A stretch of DNA of 64,000 nt from Mucilaginibacter aquaedulcis (GCF_030409325.1 NZ_JAUFPR010000004.1:1039548-1103547), one strand, 5' to 3'; positions 53,222 to 62,989 are shown, numbered from the stretch's first letter. Numbers and translations: made by a program. Notes: generated by a model not told the origin, from the sequence alone.

Positions 53222-54186
53222 TTTTTATCCTCTTCCTTTGCAACCGGCGGCTGAAAAACCTGCTGTGTTTTTTTAACAAATGCCACGGCATTATCCATGC
53301 TTTGCTCGTTTTCAAAAGGCAATGGTTTTTCCTTGGCAAATTTTACTAAATCGGCCAGGATCAATACCTGCCTGAGCGCGTTCCTGTTCTCGTCAGAAAT
53401 TTCCATGTAACGCAGGCTGGCAAATATCTCATCAGAGGTTTGCTCCATAGCCTGAATTGAGTAACGGCTTTCCAGGTACTCACGTATCACATCGGTTAAT
53501 TCGGTATGGTACTGCTTGGTTTGTTCCTGCTGCCATAGTTTTTTATCGTTTATGGCAGTTAATTTTTGCAGAGCAATAATATGAGGAGGTACAACCGGAG
53601 CTGGAGGTTCAACCACTGTCTCCTTTTTAGGTCTTTTCTTCAGATAATAGATAATACCAGCAATAATGAGTGCAACGGCCAATACGCTAACAATCCATAC
53701 CCAGTTATCGCGCAGCCAATCCCAAAAAGTATAGGAAATAGCAAGCGGCTGTTTAATATCATAAGCTGCCTTGGTGGTATCAACAATAACGGTGGCTACA
53801 GTAAGTTTTAAAGGTTGTGTATTAACATCGCCACCCTGTGTATGGAACGCGTAAGAAGGTATTACGTAATCGCCGCTGTCAAAAGCGGTAATAGTATAGT
53901 TGTGTCTGATGGTTTTCAGGCTTACATCATCTTTGTCAAATAAGGTATCGGCCTTGCTGCTTACAATTTGTATTTTGCCGCTAATGGTATCCGTCAGTTT
54001 TGGAAATTCAACCTTATCATTGGCATGAAAGCGCGCAATAAGGTGAAGCTGTGTTTGCTCGCCTATTTTAATGGCAAAACGATCCAGCTTGGCCTCTGCC
54101 TGCACTGTTTGTGCGCTGCTTTTATAGGCAAACGCGGTAAGCAGCAGGTTTAGGAACAGTACGTATTTAAAAAAACGCTTTATCAT
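53218..54186 (-). CDS. Bat-operon membrane protein between DUF58 and BatA
   Basis: A 322-residue exported protein with a signal peptide, a beta-rich periplasmic N-terminal domain (about 27-145) like the BatD domains, a single membrane helix (about 163-185) and a helical cytoplasmic C-terminus with ELTDVIREYLESRY. Its position between the DUF58 gene and batA and the short overlaps at both ends (ATGA) make it part of the operon. It corresponds to the DUF4381-like member usually found there; I do not give it a gene name. Confidence 0.82.
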   Translation of the reverse strand: MIKRFFKYVLFLNLLLTAFAYKSSAQTVQAEAKLDRFAIKIGEQTQLHLIARFHANDKVEFPKLTDTISGKIQIVSSKADTLFDKDDVSLKTIRHNYTITAFDSGDYVIPSYAFHTQGGDVNTQPLKLTVATVIVDTTKAAYDIKQPLAISYTFWDWLRDNWVWIVSVLAVALIIAGIIYYLKKRPKKETVVEPPAPVVPPHIIALQKLTAINDKKLWQQEQTKQYHTELTDVIREYLESRYSIQAMEQTSDEIFASLRYMEISDENRNALRQVLILADLVKFAKEKPLPFENEQSMDNAVAFVKKTQQVFQPPVAKEEDKK

Positions 54187-55064
54187 CTTTTGCCTTCCCG
54201 CTTTTTAAACAGTGTCATTAATGGTTTAACATATGATTCATGTGTGCCGATGCTGGTAAAATCAACTCCCGAGCGGCTAAAGGTTTCCCGCAATTGCCCG
54301 TTTCTTTTCAACGCCTCTGCTTTGAATGCCTTGCGTACGGCCTCATCGGCAGTATTTATCCAAATCAGTTCGTCAGTTTCTTCGTCTTTTACAGGGACGA
54401 GGCCGAGGTTTGGAAACTCTTCCTCATGCTTGTCATACAAACGCAAAGCAATAATATCATGCTTTTTGTTAGCAATCTTGAGTTCATCCTCAAAACCCGG
54501 ACTAATAAAATCTGATATGATGAAAGCCGTACATTTTTTCTTGATGGCGCGGGTAAAAAACTTGAGAGCCTCGCCAACATTTGTTCCCTTATTTTCAGGA
54601 GTAAAAGCAATCAGTTCGCGAATGATCATCAGGATATGACTACGGCCTTTCTTTGGCGGAATAAATTTCTCTACCTTATCACTAAAGAACAGCACACCTA
54701 CCTTATCATTGTTTTGTATGGCCGAAAATGCCAGTACGGCGCAAAGCTCGGTGGCTATATCCTGCTTTTGCTGGTTCTGGGTGCCAAAGTTTTCAGATCC
54801 GCTAACATCGATAAGGAGCATGAAGGTAAGCTCTCGCTCTTCATCAAAAACCTTAACATAAGGGTGGTTAAAACGTGCAGTCACGTTCCAGTCAATGGTT
54901 CTGATCTCATCGCCCAGCTGGTATTCACGTACCTCGCTAAAAGCCATACCACGGCCCTTGAAAGCCGAGTGATACTCGCCCGAAAATAGGTGGTTACTTA
55001 ACCCCCGGGTCTTGATCTCGATCTTCCTTACTTTTTTAAGCAGTTCTTTGGTATCCTTAGCCAT
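54183..55064 (-). CDS. DUF58 protein of the Bat operon
   Basis: A 293-residue cytoplasmic protein. The DUF58 core is SAFKGRGMAFSEVREYQLGDEIRTIDW followed by the vWA-like LLIDVSGSENF. DUF58 proteins are vWA relatives coupled to a MoxR ATPase. It lies downstream of moxR across a 152-base repeat-filled spacer and overlaps the next gene by four bases. Confidence 0.92.
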   Translation of the reverse strand: MAKDTKELLKKVRKIEIKTRGLSNHLFSGEYHSAFKGRGMAFSEVREYQLGDEIRTIDWNVTARFNHPYVKVFDEERELTFMLLIDVSGSENFGTQNQQKQDIATELCAVLAFSAIQNNDKVGVLFFSDKVEKFIPPKKGRSHILMIIRELIAFTPENKGTNVGEALKFFTRAIKKKCTAFIISDFISPGFEDELKIANKKHDIIALRLYDKHEEEFPNLGLVPVKDEETDELIWINTADEAVRKAFKAEALKRNGQLRETFSRSGVDFTSIGTHESYVKPLMTLFKKREGKR

Positions 55065-55216
55065 AATATTGGTGAAGAAGAATCAAGAGGTAAGAATCAG
55101 GAATCAAGACAAAAAATTAAATTTTCTGTCACAATGCCTCCTCTTATTTCTTATCTCTTGATTCTTATCTCTTAACTACTATCTCTTGGTTCTTGTCTCT
55201 TATTTCTTGCTTCTAT
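55065..55216. repeat. Purine/pyrimidine mosaic repeat inside the Bat operon
   Basis: The spacer between moxR and the DUF58 gene is one long imperfect hairpin. The left arm (about 55073-55112) is made of AAGAATCA/AAGAGG blocks; the right arm (about 55139-55212) is made of TCTCTTGATTCTTATCTCTT-like blocks, largely the reverse complement. In the direction of transcription (minus strand) it would fold and separate moxR from the rest of the operon. It is not coding. Confidence 0.65.
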
Positions 55217-56272
55217 CTATGGTACCTCCACCACATTCAGTATGCCGGTGATGATGTTTTCTGAGGTAATATTTTCGGCCTCAGCCTCGTAGCTTAAGCC
55301 AATACGGTGGCGTAGCACATCATGGCATATAGCGCGTACGTCCTCAGGTATCACATAGCCTCTGCGTTTAATAAAGGCGTAAGCTTTTGCAGCCAGCGCC
55401 AAATTAATACTTGCCCTTGGCGATGCGCCAAAGGTGATGAGGTTTTTATAATGTGCCAGTTTAAATTGTTCAGGGAAACGGGTGGCAAAAACAATATCAA
55501 TAATGTACTGCTCAATTTTTTCGTCCATGTATACTTCCCTTACAATTTTGCGCGCACGCACAATTTCTTCTGGCTTAATAATAGGCGAAGGTTTTGGCAT
55601 ACCGCCCGGTAATATATTGGCACGTACAATTCTTTTTTCTTCTTCCTTATCCGGATAGTTGATCACTACCTTGAGCATAAAACGATCGACCTGTGCTTCG
55701 GGCAGTGGATAGGTACCCTCCTGCTCAATAGGGTTCTGGGTAGCCAGTACCAGGAACGGGTTGGGCAACGGGAAAGTGTTATCGCCAATGGTTACTTGGC
55801 GCTCCTGCATGGCTTCAAGCAACGCGCTCTGCACTTTGGCAGGGGCACGGTTGATCTCATCGGCCAGGATAAAGTTAGAGAACAGCGGGCCTTTACGCAC
55901 AATGAACTCTTCCTTTTTCTGATTATATATCATGGTACCCAGTAAATCGGCAGGTAACAGATCGGGTGTAAACTGGATACGGCTGTAATCGGCCTGTATG
56001 GCTTTTGCCAGGGTATTGATGGCCAGCGTTTTTGCAAGCCCCGGTACACCTTCTAAAAGAATATGCCCATCGGCCAGTAAGCCGATCAGTAATCGCTCTA
56101 CCATATATTTTTGGCCGATGATCACTTTATCCATCTCCATTTTCAGGAGGTCGATGAACGCGCTTTCTTTTTGTATCATTTCATTCAGCGCCCTGATATC
56201 GGTTGAATACGATAAGCTACCAGGTATAGCGCCTGATGAAACATTTTCGGTATTACTTTTAAATTCTTCCAT
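55217..56272 (-). CDS. moxR: MoxR-family AAA+ ATPase
   Basis: A 351-residue ATPase. Walker A is GVPGLAKT at 75-82, and Walker B with the MoxR continuation is ILADEINRAPAKVQSALLEAM at about 135. Sensor 1 is in LATQNPIEQEG. MoxR proteins act as chaperone-like ATPases with DUF58 and vWA partners. It is the first gene of the minus-strand Bat operon and diverges from the gene at 56526. Confidence 0.93.
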   Translation of the reverse strand: MEEFKSNTENVSSGAIPGSLSYSTDIRALNEMIQKESAFIDLLKMEMDKVIIGQKYMVERLLIGLLADGHILLEGVPGLAKTLAINTLAKAIQADYSRIQFTPDLLPADLLGTMIYNQKKEEFIVRKGPLFSNFILADEINRAPAKVQSALLEAMQERQVTIGDNTFPLPNPFLVLATQNPIEQEGTYPLPEAQVDRFMLKVVINYPDKEEEKRIVRANILPGGMPKPSPIIKPEEIVRARKIVREVYMDEKIEQYIIDIVFATRFPEQFKLAHYKNLITFGASPRASINLALAAKAYAFIKRRGYVIPEDVRAICHDVLRHRIGLSYEAEAENITSENIITGILNVVEVP

Positions 56273-56525
56273 GCAATCTTTTTAATTCGGTAGGCAAACT
56301 TAAACACACAAACTTTTTTTCGCCAAAAAAATTCCCCGCTTATTTGTTAAAAAGTGTTAAATTTTTGTTGTCAGCCGTAAATATATAGGTTTTTAGCAGG
56401 CGATTGGGCTAACAATTGCATGTTGTTGGGCTTTATTGCTTAAAGGAGTATTTATTGCTCTAATTTTCAATGCAAAGCAAAACTGATTAGTTATTTTTAG
56501 CCGCATATTACATTATCGCAGTATC

Positions 56526-57581
56526 ATGTTTAATATCCCCCGTTTATTTAGTTTGCTGGTCATCTCATGCATTGGTTCATTGAGTATGGTTTATGGGCAA
56601 AATGCTTATAAAAATATCCCGCTGCCGCAGAGCATCAACGGTGTAAATGAAGAGTTTTCGGGGATGACCATGTATAACGGACGGGTTTACCTGGAGCCGC
56701 AATATGGCAACTATAAAGAAACCAAGCTTGATGGTGACTTTTACATATACAGCCTATTGGCAGATAGTGTTGGCCGGGTAATTGACGGGAAAGATACGGC
56801 ACTCACCAGCTATCGTACTATCAGCGTTAAAAACCTTAATAAACTGCCCGATTCTGTAAAAACTTACTATGAAGGCTTTGAGGCCATTGCTATTATAAAC
56901 AATACAGTTTATCTCTCCATTGAAACGAACGACACCTATGATTACTGCTTTTTATTGAAGGGAAAACTGAACGAAGCAAAAAATGAGCTAATTATCGATC
57001 CTCATCATTTTGTAACGCTTAAACGCCCATTGCATGTTGATAACGCTGGTTTTGAAAGCGTTGCCTGGCTGCCTCATGAAAAGAAACTGCTGGCGTATTA
57101 CGAATACAATGGAGAGCCAAAAGGCGGTAGTGGTTATTTAATTGATATCGATTTTACAAAAGCTCCTGAGAAAATAGAAACTCCGCAACTTTATTTCAGG
57201 GTAACAGATATAGCAGTAACCGGTGATGATAAAATATATGGTATCAATTATTTCTGGAATGGCGATTATAATGCTTATCTGAATAACGGAGTGCTTAAAA
57301 ACGAGGAAGAAAACATCAAACAAACCATTCCTGATCTTAAAGCAGGTTTGGATGCCGATACCGCATACCTGAAACAGAAAAGCACCAGCTATGGACGCAT
57401 TGTAATGCTCAATAATTATAAAGATAAGCAGTGGAAACAGATTACCTCAGCTTTCCCTGCACCAAAAAATAACTGGGAAGGCTTAGCACTTTACCGTAAA
57501 GGAGCGCTTATTATTACTGATGCTAACCGCAGCAATAAGCAGCTTACCACGTTTGGTTATGTAGAATTTCAGGAAAATTAA
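56526..57581 (+). CDS. Secreted protein, probable beta-propeller, unknown
   Basis: A 351-residue protein with a signal peptide ending near VYGQ. The rest is beta-rich, with recurring patterns such as SGMTMYNGRVYLEP, FEAIAIINNTVYLSIE, FESVAWLPHEKKLLAYYEY and NWEGLALYRKGALIITDAN. The periodic F/W-E-A/G-hydrophobic blocks suggest a beta-propeller similar to esterase-like or SdiA-regulated proteins. I cannot assign a substrate. It is alone between the divergent moxR and a convergent DUF4198 gene. Confidence 0.6.
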   Translation: MFNIPRLFSLLVISCIGSLSMVYGQNAYKNIPLPQSINGVNEEFSGMTMYNGRVYLEPQYGNYKETKLDGDFYIYSLLADSVGRVIDGKDTALTSYRTISVKNLNKLPDSVKTYYEGFEAIAIINNTVYLSIETNDTYDYCFLLKGKLNEAKNELIIDPHHFVTLKRPLHVDNAGFESVAWLPHEKKLLAYYEYNGEPKGGSGYLIDIDFTKAPEKIETPQLYFRVTDIAVTGDDKIYGINYFWNGDYNAYLNNGVLKNEEENIKQTIPDLKAGLDADTAYLKQKSTSYGRIVMLNNYKDKQWKQITSAFPAPKNNWEGLALYRKGALIITDANRSNKQLTTFGYVEFQEN

Positions 57582-57615
57582 TTCATAGACTCATTTGCAC
57601 ATCTACACATTCGCA

Positions 57616-58467
57616 TTAATGCTTATCGCCAAGGCCGAACTCTCTGTAAGTGTTAGGAGCGCTATCGGCATTTTTAAAAGCGAAGGTGAAGGTTGCTCCC
57701 CAGCTTTCAAAATCGGCGTTTTTGTCGGTTGATGCCTCGATGTGTACCGAGCTGATCATGTAAATGCCTTCGCGGCTCAGTTTAAAATAAACTTGCCCCT
57801 GGCCGTCTGAGCTTAATTTTTGCGGGAACACATTGCCGCTTATGGTGCGCGTGTAAACAATTACAACAGCATCTTTCAAAGGTTTGCCTTTAAATAATAT
57901 CTGCGCGGTTACATCGTCGCCATAGCTGGCTTTATATGGGTTTTGTTGGATCACTATCTCGTAGTCCTCGCCCAGAGGTTTGTCAAAATCTTTACCGTTA
58001 GCTTTATCAATGGCTATCAGTGTTTTAACATAACGGTTTGATTTTTCAACAAAATATTGCTGATTGCTGTTTTTAGCATCTTCGGCAATTTTATCAAGAC
58101 CTTCGTTACCCAGGTTTTTTAAAAACTTATTTCTTTCAGATTCTATGCTTTCAGTTTTTACAACTTCTATCAGCGCAAGGCCGCTATTTTCAAGTGTGTA
58201 ATTCAATATGTTGGCCGAAGTATCTTTAGGGAGGTTATTCAGGTCAGTTTTTTTTGATCCCTCATACAACGTGAATTTTGAGATCTTGGCGTTTTGAGAT
58301 TTGTATTCGGCCTCCTTTTGAAACTCGTTTCCGCTTAAAAGATGCAGGTTAAGCTTTTCGCCCTTCTTCATATAAAAGTTTTCCGGCAGCAAAAAGTAGT
58401 CCTGCGAGCTGGCTGCAAAACCGATCATCAATAATAACGCGCACAATAAAAAACCGAATTTTTTCAT
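57616..58467 (-). CDS. DUF4198-like secreted protein
   Basis: A 283-residue protein from the ATG at 58467; a TTG ten codons upstream is disregarded. A signal peptide ends near AASSQ. It then reads DYFLLPENFYMKKGEKLNLHLLSGNEFQ, the DUF4198 opening, with a later beta-sandwich (YGDDVTAQILFKGKPLKDAVVIVYT). The family resembles periplasmic cobalt/nickel uptake components and Ig-like carriers; the function here is unknown. It is divergent from the E1 gene. Confidence 0.8.
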   Translation of the reverse strand: MKKFGFLLCALLLMIGFAASSQDYFLLPENFYMKKGEKLNLHLLSGNEFQKEAEYKSQNAKISKFTLYEGSKKTDLNNLPKDTSANILNYTLENSGLALIEVVKTESIESERNKFLKNLGNEGLDKIAEDAKNSNQQYFVEKSNRYVKTLIAIDKANGKDFDKPLGEDYEIVIQQNPYKASYGDDVTAQILFKGKPLKDAVVIVYTRTISGNVFPQKLSSDGQGQVYFKLSREGIYMISSVHIEASTDKNADFESWGATFTFAFKNADSAPNTYREFGLGDKH

Positions 58468-58526
58468 AGTTTCCAGATAGGATTGCCAAACATACAAAGT
58501 TTTAAAAACTTCAGTAGTTTTACGTT

Positions 58527-60506
58527 ATGATTTTTGACCGTAAAACCCTGAATAACGAAAATTTAACACTTTTTTACAAAAAATTGTTAATGCCGCGCCT
58601 GGTTGAAGAGAAAATGCTGATCCTTTTAAGGCAGGGGCGCATTGGCAAATGGTTTTCAGGAATAGGGCAGGAAGCCATTGCCGTTGGCAGTACGCTGGCC
58701 ATGCAAAATGATGAATATATTTTACCCATGCACCGTAATCTCGGTGTTTTTACCTCAAGGGATATTCCGCTTTCACGGCTCATGGCACAATGGCAGGGCA
58801 AGCCTTCGGGTTTTACCAAGGGGCGCGACCGCTCATTTCATTTTGGTACGCAGGAATACAAGATCATTGGTATGATATCTCACCTGGGCCCGCAGCTGGC
58901 TTTGGCTGATGGTATTGCACTGGCCGATGTTTTAGCTGAACGGAAAAGGTCAACCCTGGTGTTTACCGGCGAGGGGGCCACCAGCGAAGGAGATTTTCAT
59001 GAAGCATTGAACATCGCCGCTGTTTGGAAACTGCCCGTTATATTTTTGATCGAGAATAACGGCTATGGCCTATCTACCCCAATCAACGAACAGTATGGCT
59101 GCCATAGCCTTGTTGATAAAGCCGTAGGCTATGGTATGGAGGGACGACGTATTGATGGAAACAACATATTAGAGGTTTACCATACCATTAATGAAATTAA
59201 CCAAAGCATCCGTGAAAACCCACGACCTGTTTTAATAGAGTGCATGACCTTCAGGATGCGTGGTCATGAGGAGGCATCGGGTACTAAATACGTTCCGCAG
59301 AATTTATTTGAATGGTGGGCCGGTAAAGACCCGGTAGTAAACTTTGAAAGGTATTTACTTGGCGAAGGAGTTTTGAAACCTGAGGAGGTACCCATGATCA
59401 GGAAGGAAATGACTGCCCTTATTGAGGCTGAGATTGAAAAGGTTTATACCGAAGCAGATATTATCCCCGATGTTGAAACCGAAATTCGGGATATGTATTA
59501 CCCCTATCGGTTTCCCGCAGCGCAGCCTGCCGCCACACCAGTAACCAGCAAACGTTACATTGATGCCATAAGCGATGGTTTGCGGCAGGGAATGCGCAAA
59601 CATCATAACCTGGTGATCATGGGGCAGGATATTGCCGAGTATGGCGGCGCGTTTAAAATAACCCAGGGATTTACCGATGAGTTTGGCAAGGCACGCGTAC
59701 GCAATACGCCAATATGTGAATCGGCAGTGGTTGGTGCAGGCATGGGCCTGGCACTCAATGGTTATAAGGCTATTGTTGAAATGCAGTTTGCCGACTTTGT
59801 TACCTGTGGTTTCAACCAAATTATTAACAACCTGGCCAAAACCCACTATCGCTGGGCGCAGGCCGTAGATGTTGTGATACGTATGCCCGCAGGCGCTGGT
59901 ACTGGTGCCGGCCCTTTTCACTCACAAAGCAATGAGGCCTGGTTTACCAAAACTCCCGGACTTAAAGTGGTTTACCCCGCTTTCCCGGCGGATGCCAAGG
60001 GTTTGCTGCTGGCCGCTATTGATGATCCTAACCCGGTAATTTACTTTGAACATAAATACCTTTACCGCAGCATTAGCGGCGAGGTGCCCGATAATGATTG
60101 CCTGATTGAAATTGGCAAAGCCAATACGGTAAAGCAAGGCCAGCAGGCCAGTATAATTACCTTTGGCTTGGGTGTACACTGGGCCTTAGAATGTGCCGAA
60201 AAGCATCCGGAATTATCTATTGAGATTATTGATCTGCGCAGCTTGCTGCCCTGGGATCAGCAAGCGGTTGAAGCGAGCGTAAAAAAAACGGGCAGGGTAT
60301 TGGTTTTGCATGAGGATACCCTCACCAGCGGCTTTGGTGCCGAAATAGCGGCCCATATTGCCGAACACTGTTTTAAATATTTGGATGCGCCGGTAATGCG
60401 CTGTGGTAGCCTTGATACGGCCATCCCGATGAATAAGGCCTTGGAAGACCAGTTTTTGGCTAAAGCAAGGTTGAAGGAAACTATGGATAGGTTGCTGGCC
60501 TATTAA
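58527..60506 (+). CDS. 2-oxoacid dehydrogenase E1, fused alpha and beta subunits
   Basis: A 659-residue protein joining two parts. Residues 1-320 are the E1 alpha TPP-binding domain, with GEGATSEGDFHEALNIA then NNGYGLSTP; residues 340-659 are the E1 beta domain with MGQDIAEYGGAFKIT and the C-terminal transketolase fold. In most bacteria these are two genes, so the fusion is natural to this lineage. It decarboxylates branched-chain 2-oxoacids or pyruvate and passes the acyl group to an E2, which is not in the window. The subunit class fits branched-chain or acetoin-type E1. Confidence 0.9.
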   Translation: MIFDRKTLNNENLTLFYKKLLMPRLVEEKMLILLRQGRIGKWFSGIGQEAIAVGSTLAMQNDEYILPMHRNLGVFTSRDIPLSRLMAQWQGKPSGFTKGRDRSFHFGTQEYKIIGMISHLGPQLALADGIALADVLAERKRSTLVFTGEGATSEGDFHEALNIAAVWKLPVIFLIENNGYGLSTPINEQYGCHSLVDKAVGYGMEGRRIDGNNILEVYHTINEINQSIRENPRPVLIECMTFRMRGHEEASGTKYVPQNLFEWWAGKDPVVNFERYLLGEGVLKPEEVPMIRKEMTALIEAEIEKVYTEADIIPDVETEIRDMYYPYRFPAAQPAATPVTSKRYIDAISDGLRQGMRKHHNLVIMGQDIAEYGGAFKITQGFTDEFGKARVRNTPICESAVVGAGMGLALNGYKAIVEMQFADFVTCGFNQIINNLAKTHYRWAQAVDVVIRMPAGAGTGAGPFHSQSNEAWFTKTPGLKVVYPAFPADAKGLLLAAIDDPNPVIYFEHKYLYRSISGEVPDNDCLIEIGKANTVKQGQQASIITFGLGVHWALECAEKHPELSIEIIDLRSLLPWDQQAVEASVKKTGRVLVLHEDTLTSGFGAEIAAHIAEHCFKYLDAPVMRCGSLDTAIPMNKALEDQFLAKARLKETMDRLLAY

Positions 60507-60517
60507 GTGGATAATAT

Positions 60518-60571
60518 AAAAAATGCCATCCTGATTATAGCTTTAGCTACATTTCGGGATGGCATTTTTTT
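60518..60571 (+). terminator. Terminator after the E1 gene
   Basis: AAAAAATGCCATCC (60518-60531) pairs with GGATGGCATTTTTT (60557-60570), with a 25-base loop and a T tail. It can also serve the convergent gene at 60594 on the other strand. Confidence 0.8.
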
Positions 60572-60593
60572 AAGGGATAGCTTGCCGCTCTAC

Positions 60594-61091
60594 TTATTCA
60601 GGTACATCGTAACTTATCACGACTGTTGGCAGTAGGGTTGCATACTCCAGAGGTACCTGATTGTAGGATATAATAGGCTTGCGCTGGCTGTAAAATTTAT
60701 AAGCCTCCTTAATGGTAGCATTGCTGGCCATTGCAGGTGGATTAAAACTAATGGAAAAAGGGATGATAAAATCATGGAACTTTTCATGATCAGGAATAAC
60801 CCATTTATGGTTCGATTTTTTTAGTGCTTCAATAATTGGCCCGGTTAAAACATAATCATCGGCATAGTAAACAATGATCTTTTTAATGCTACCCTTGGTA
60901 TCGGCAGTGAATTTGAATACTGCGGTGCCGGTAGCTTTCTTTTTAATAATATCCGGCGATACCATCAGGCTATCTTTAAAAAAATGATTCATAATCGACG
61001 CACCGCCCTGAAAAGGAAATGCCAGTTCGGTTTGGGCCTTGCAATAAACAGACGATAAAATAGCTATAGTTAAAAACAGAATCTTCTTCAT
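60594..61091 (-). CDS. Small secreted protein, unknown
   Basis: A 165-residue protein with a signal peptide ending near CKAQ. The remaining part has a beta-strand pattern like the C-terminal domain of TonB (TGTAVFKFTADTKGSIKKIIVYYAD), which is a tentative likeness. Its start codon directly abuts the stop of the RNA methyltransferase gene, so the two are in one operon. No function is proposed. Confidence 0.65.
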   Translation of the reverse strand: MKKILFLTIAILSSVYCKAQTELAFPFQGGASIMNHFFKDSLMVSPDIIKKKATGTAVFKFTADTKGSIKKIIVYYADDYVLTGPIIEALKKSNHKWVIPDHEKFHDFIIPFSISFNPPAMASNATIKEAYKFYSQRKPIISYNQVPLEYATLLPTVVISYDVPE

Positions 61092-62264
61092 TTATACTTC
61101 TTTTGGTTCTCTTTTGCTGCCTTCATACAGCTCATATTCCAGTAAGCGGCAGTCAAGCTTACCATTATAAAATTCAATCCGGCGGGCCGGGCGCAAGCCA
61201 ATTTTTTTGGCCAGATCCGGGTTGCCGGTAAATATATAACCACGGTAACCAAGGCATTTTTTCTTCATGAAATCGCCCATGCGTGCATAGGTGGCTTCCA
61301 GTTTGGAGTGTACACCCAAGCGCTCGCCGTATTCAGGGTTAAACATTACGATGCCCGCATCTTCCGGTACATCCGTATCCGCAAAGTCACAAACGCTAAA
61401 ATCAATTAAATGTTCTACCCCGGCGGTTTTCGCGTTTTTCTGAGCGATGTCAACGGCATCGGCAGATATATCGGTAGCTATGATTTTGAAGTTGGTTTCT
61501 TTTTTTGATTTATCCTTCAGTTTGCGGCGTTCGGTGAAAAATACAGTTTCGTCATATCCTAAAATATGCATAAAACCATAGTTCATCCTGAACAAGCCCG
61601 GGCATTTATCGGTAGCCAGCAAGGCCGCCTCAATAGCCAGTGTACCTGAACCGCACATGGGGTTTATAAAAGTGCTTTGCCTGTCCCAGCGGGTAGCCAT
61701 AATGGTTGATGTAGCCAGGGCTTCCAACATAGGTGCTTTGCCCGGTATTTTGCGATAGCTGTGTTTGGCCAGGGTTTCACCAGATGTATCAATGAATATA
61801 TCGGCGTCGCTATCCTGCCAGTAAAGGTGTATGAGGGTTTTATTGGCTTCGGCACCCGAATTAGGCCTGATGCCTTTAACTGATTTTATTCTGTCGGCAA
61901 TAGCATCCTTTACCTTAACGTTGGCAAACAACGGGGTAAGGATGTGCTCGTTATTAACATTAGATGATACGGAGAAATAACCCGAAAAATCAATTAGTTT
62001 TTCCCATTCAATGGTTACCAGCTCGTTATAAAGCTGGGTTGGGTCATCGGCTTTAAAGCTTTTTAATAAATATAATACCTGGCTGGCACAGCGCAGGTTA
62101 AGGTTAAGCACTATGGTATCGGTTACGGTACCTTTGAGCTCAACGCCTGTTTGAAAAACGCGGGTTGGTGTAAAACCCAGTGCCTCAACTTCCTGTTGCA
62201 GGTATGGTGACAACCTTTTATTACAGGTGATGATGATTTTACTTTCGGTGTGGAAAACTTGCAT
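61092..62264 (-). CDS. THUMP-domain RNA methyltransferase (RlmL/YpsC-like)
   Basis: A 390-residue protein. The N-terminal THUMP-like domain (about 45-150) is followed by a methyltransferase with the SAM loop NPMCGSGT at 201-208 and FNPEYGERL, equivalent to the NPPYG catalytic motif of m2G enzymes. The family modifies a guanine in rRNA or tRNA; RlmL-type modification of 23S rRNA G2445 is the closest named example. NPEYG with Glu in place of the second Pro is a known variation. It is the upstream gene of a pair with the secreted protein at 60594. Confidence 0.9.
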   Translation of the reverse strand: MQVFHTESKIIITCNKRLSPYLQQEVEALGFTPTRVFQTGVELKGTVTDTIVLNLNLRCASQVLYLLKSFKADDPTQLYNELVTIEWEKLIDFSGYFSVSSNVNNEHILTPLFANVKVKDAIADRIKSVKGIRPNSGAEANKTLIHLYWQDSDADIFIDTSGETLAKHSYRKIPGKAPMLEALATSTIMATRWDRQSTFINPMCGSGTLAIEAALLATDKCPGLFRMNYGFMHILGYDETVFFTERRKLKDKSKKETNFKIIATDISADAVDIAQKNAKTAGVEHLIDFSVCDFADTDVPEDAGIVMFNPEYGERLGVHSKLEATYARMGDFMKKKCLGYRGYIFTGNPDLAKKIGLRPARRIEFYNGKLDCRLLEYELYEGSKREPKEV

Positions 62265-62354
62265 GATTATTTTGCGAATTTATGAATTAAAAACCCCTGA
62301 TTTTAATTTCTTATCTATTAACTTTACATTTTAAATTTTTTTGAGAAGATAATT

Positions 62355-62723
62355 ATGGAAGTTAAAGGTAAGGTATATGAAGTGTCGCCAACAGTGCAGG
62401 TAACTGAGTCACTTAAAAAACGCGAATTAATACTTGAATATATTGAGAACCCTCAATACCCTGAATATTTAAAGTTTGAAGCTATACAAGATCGTTGCAG
62501 CTTATTGGATGCTGTTAAGGTTGGCGATGATGTTGAAGTTTTCTTTAACCTGAAAGGCCGCCCATGGACTGATAAAACAGGTAAAAAAAGCTATTTTAAC
62601 TCATTACAATTATGGAGAGTAAATGCTTTGGCAGCAGGCGCCGGTAGCGCAACTACACCAGAATATGCAGCACCTGCAGCAGATATCAGCTCATCAAATG
62701 ATGATGACGATTTGCCATTCTAA
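62355..62723 (+). CDS. DUF3127 protein with SSB-like C-terminal tail
   Basis: A 122-residue protein. The DUF3127 domain (about 1-90) is beta-rich and OB-like, with KWRELILEYIENPQYPEYLKF-type text in KKRELILEY and FNLKGRPWTDKTG. The tail is low-complexity, then NDDDDLPF (residues 115-122), which closely matches the acidic C-terminal tip that single-stranded DNA-binding proteins use to recruit partners. The OB-like fold plus that tip suggests a DNA-binding or SSB-partner role, an inference. It is monocistronic with its own terminator. Confidence 0.85.
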   Translation: MEVKGKVYEVSPTVQVTESLKKRELILEYIENPQYPEYLKFEAIQDRCSLLDAVKVGDDVEVFFNLKGRPWTDKTGKKSYFNSLQLWRVNALAAGAGSATTPEYAAPAADISSSNDDDDLPF

Positions 62724-62759
62724 TTCATACGAACAATAGCATATATTGTTAATATAAAG

Positions 62760-62795
62760 AACTCCCTTTTAATTTTATTAGAAGGGAGTTTTTGG
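62760..62795 (+). terminator. Terminator after the DUF3127 gene
   Basis: AACTCCCTT (62760-62768) pairs with AAGGGAGTT (62782-62790), followed by TTTTTG. An inner TAAT/ATTA also pairs. It lies about 35 bases after the stop codon. Confidence 0.85.
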
Positions 62796-62989
62796 GTTTT
62801 AAAGGGTTTTTAGTTGCATATCCCTTTTATGCGCCTTCTTTAGATTTTCTCATCCCCTTTTTGTATATTGTATAATGGCTGATTTGTATTTTACTCAGGT
62901 AAAATAGCAAAGGGCTATATTTCAAACTGTTATTGCCGTAGGTAATTGTTAAATTTTGTTAAAAGCAATTATTATGTGCTTATTTAAAA

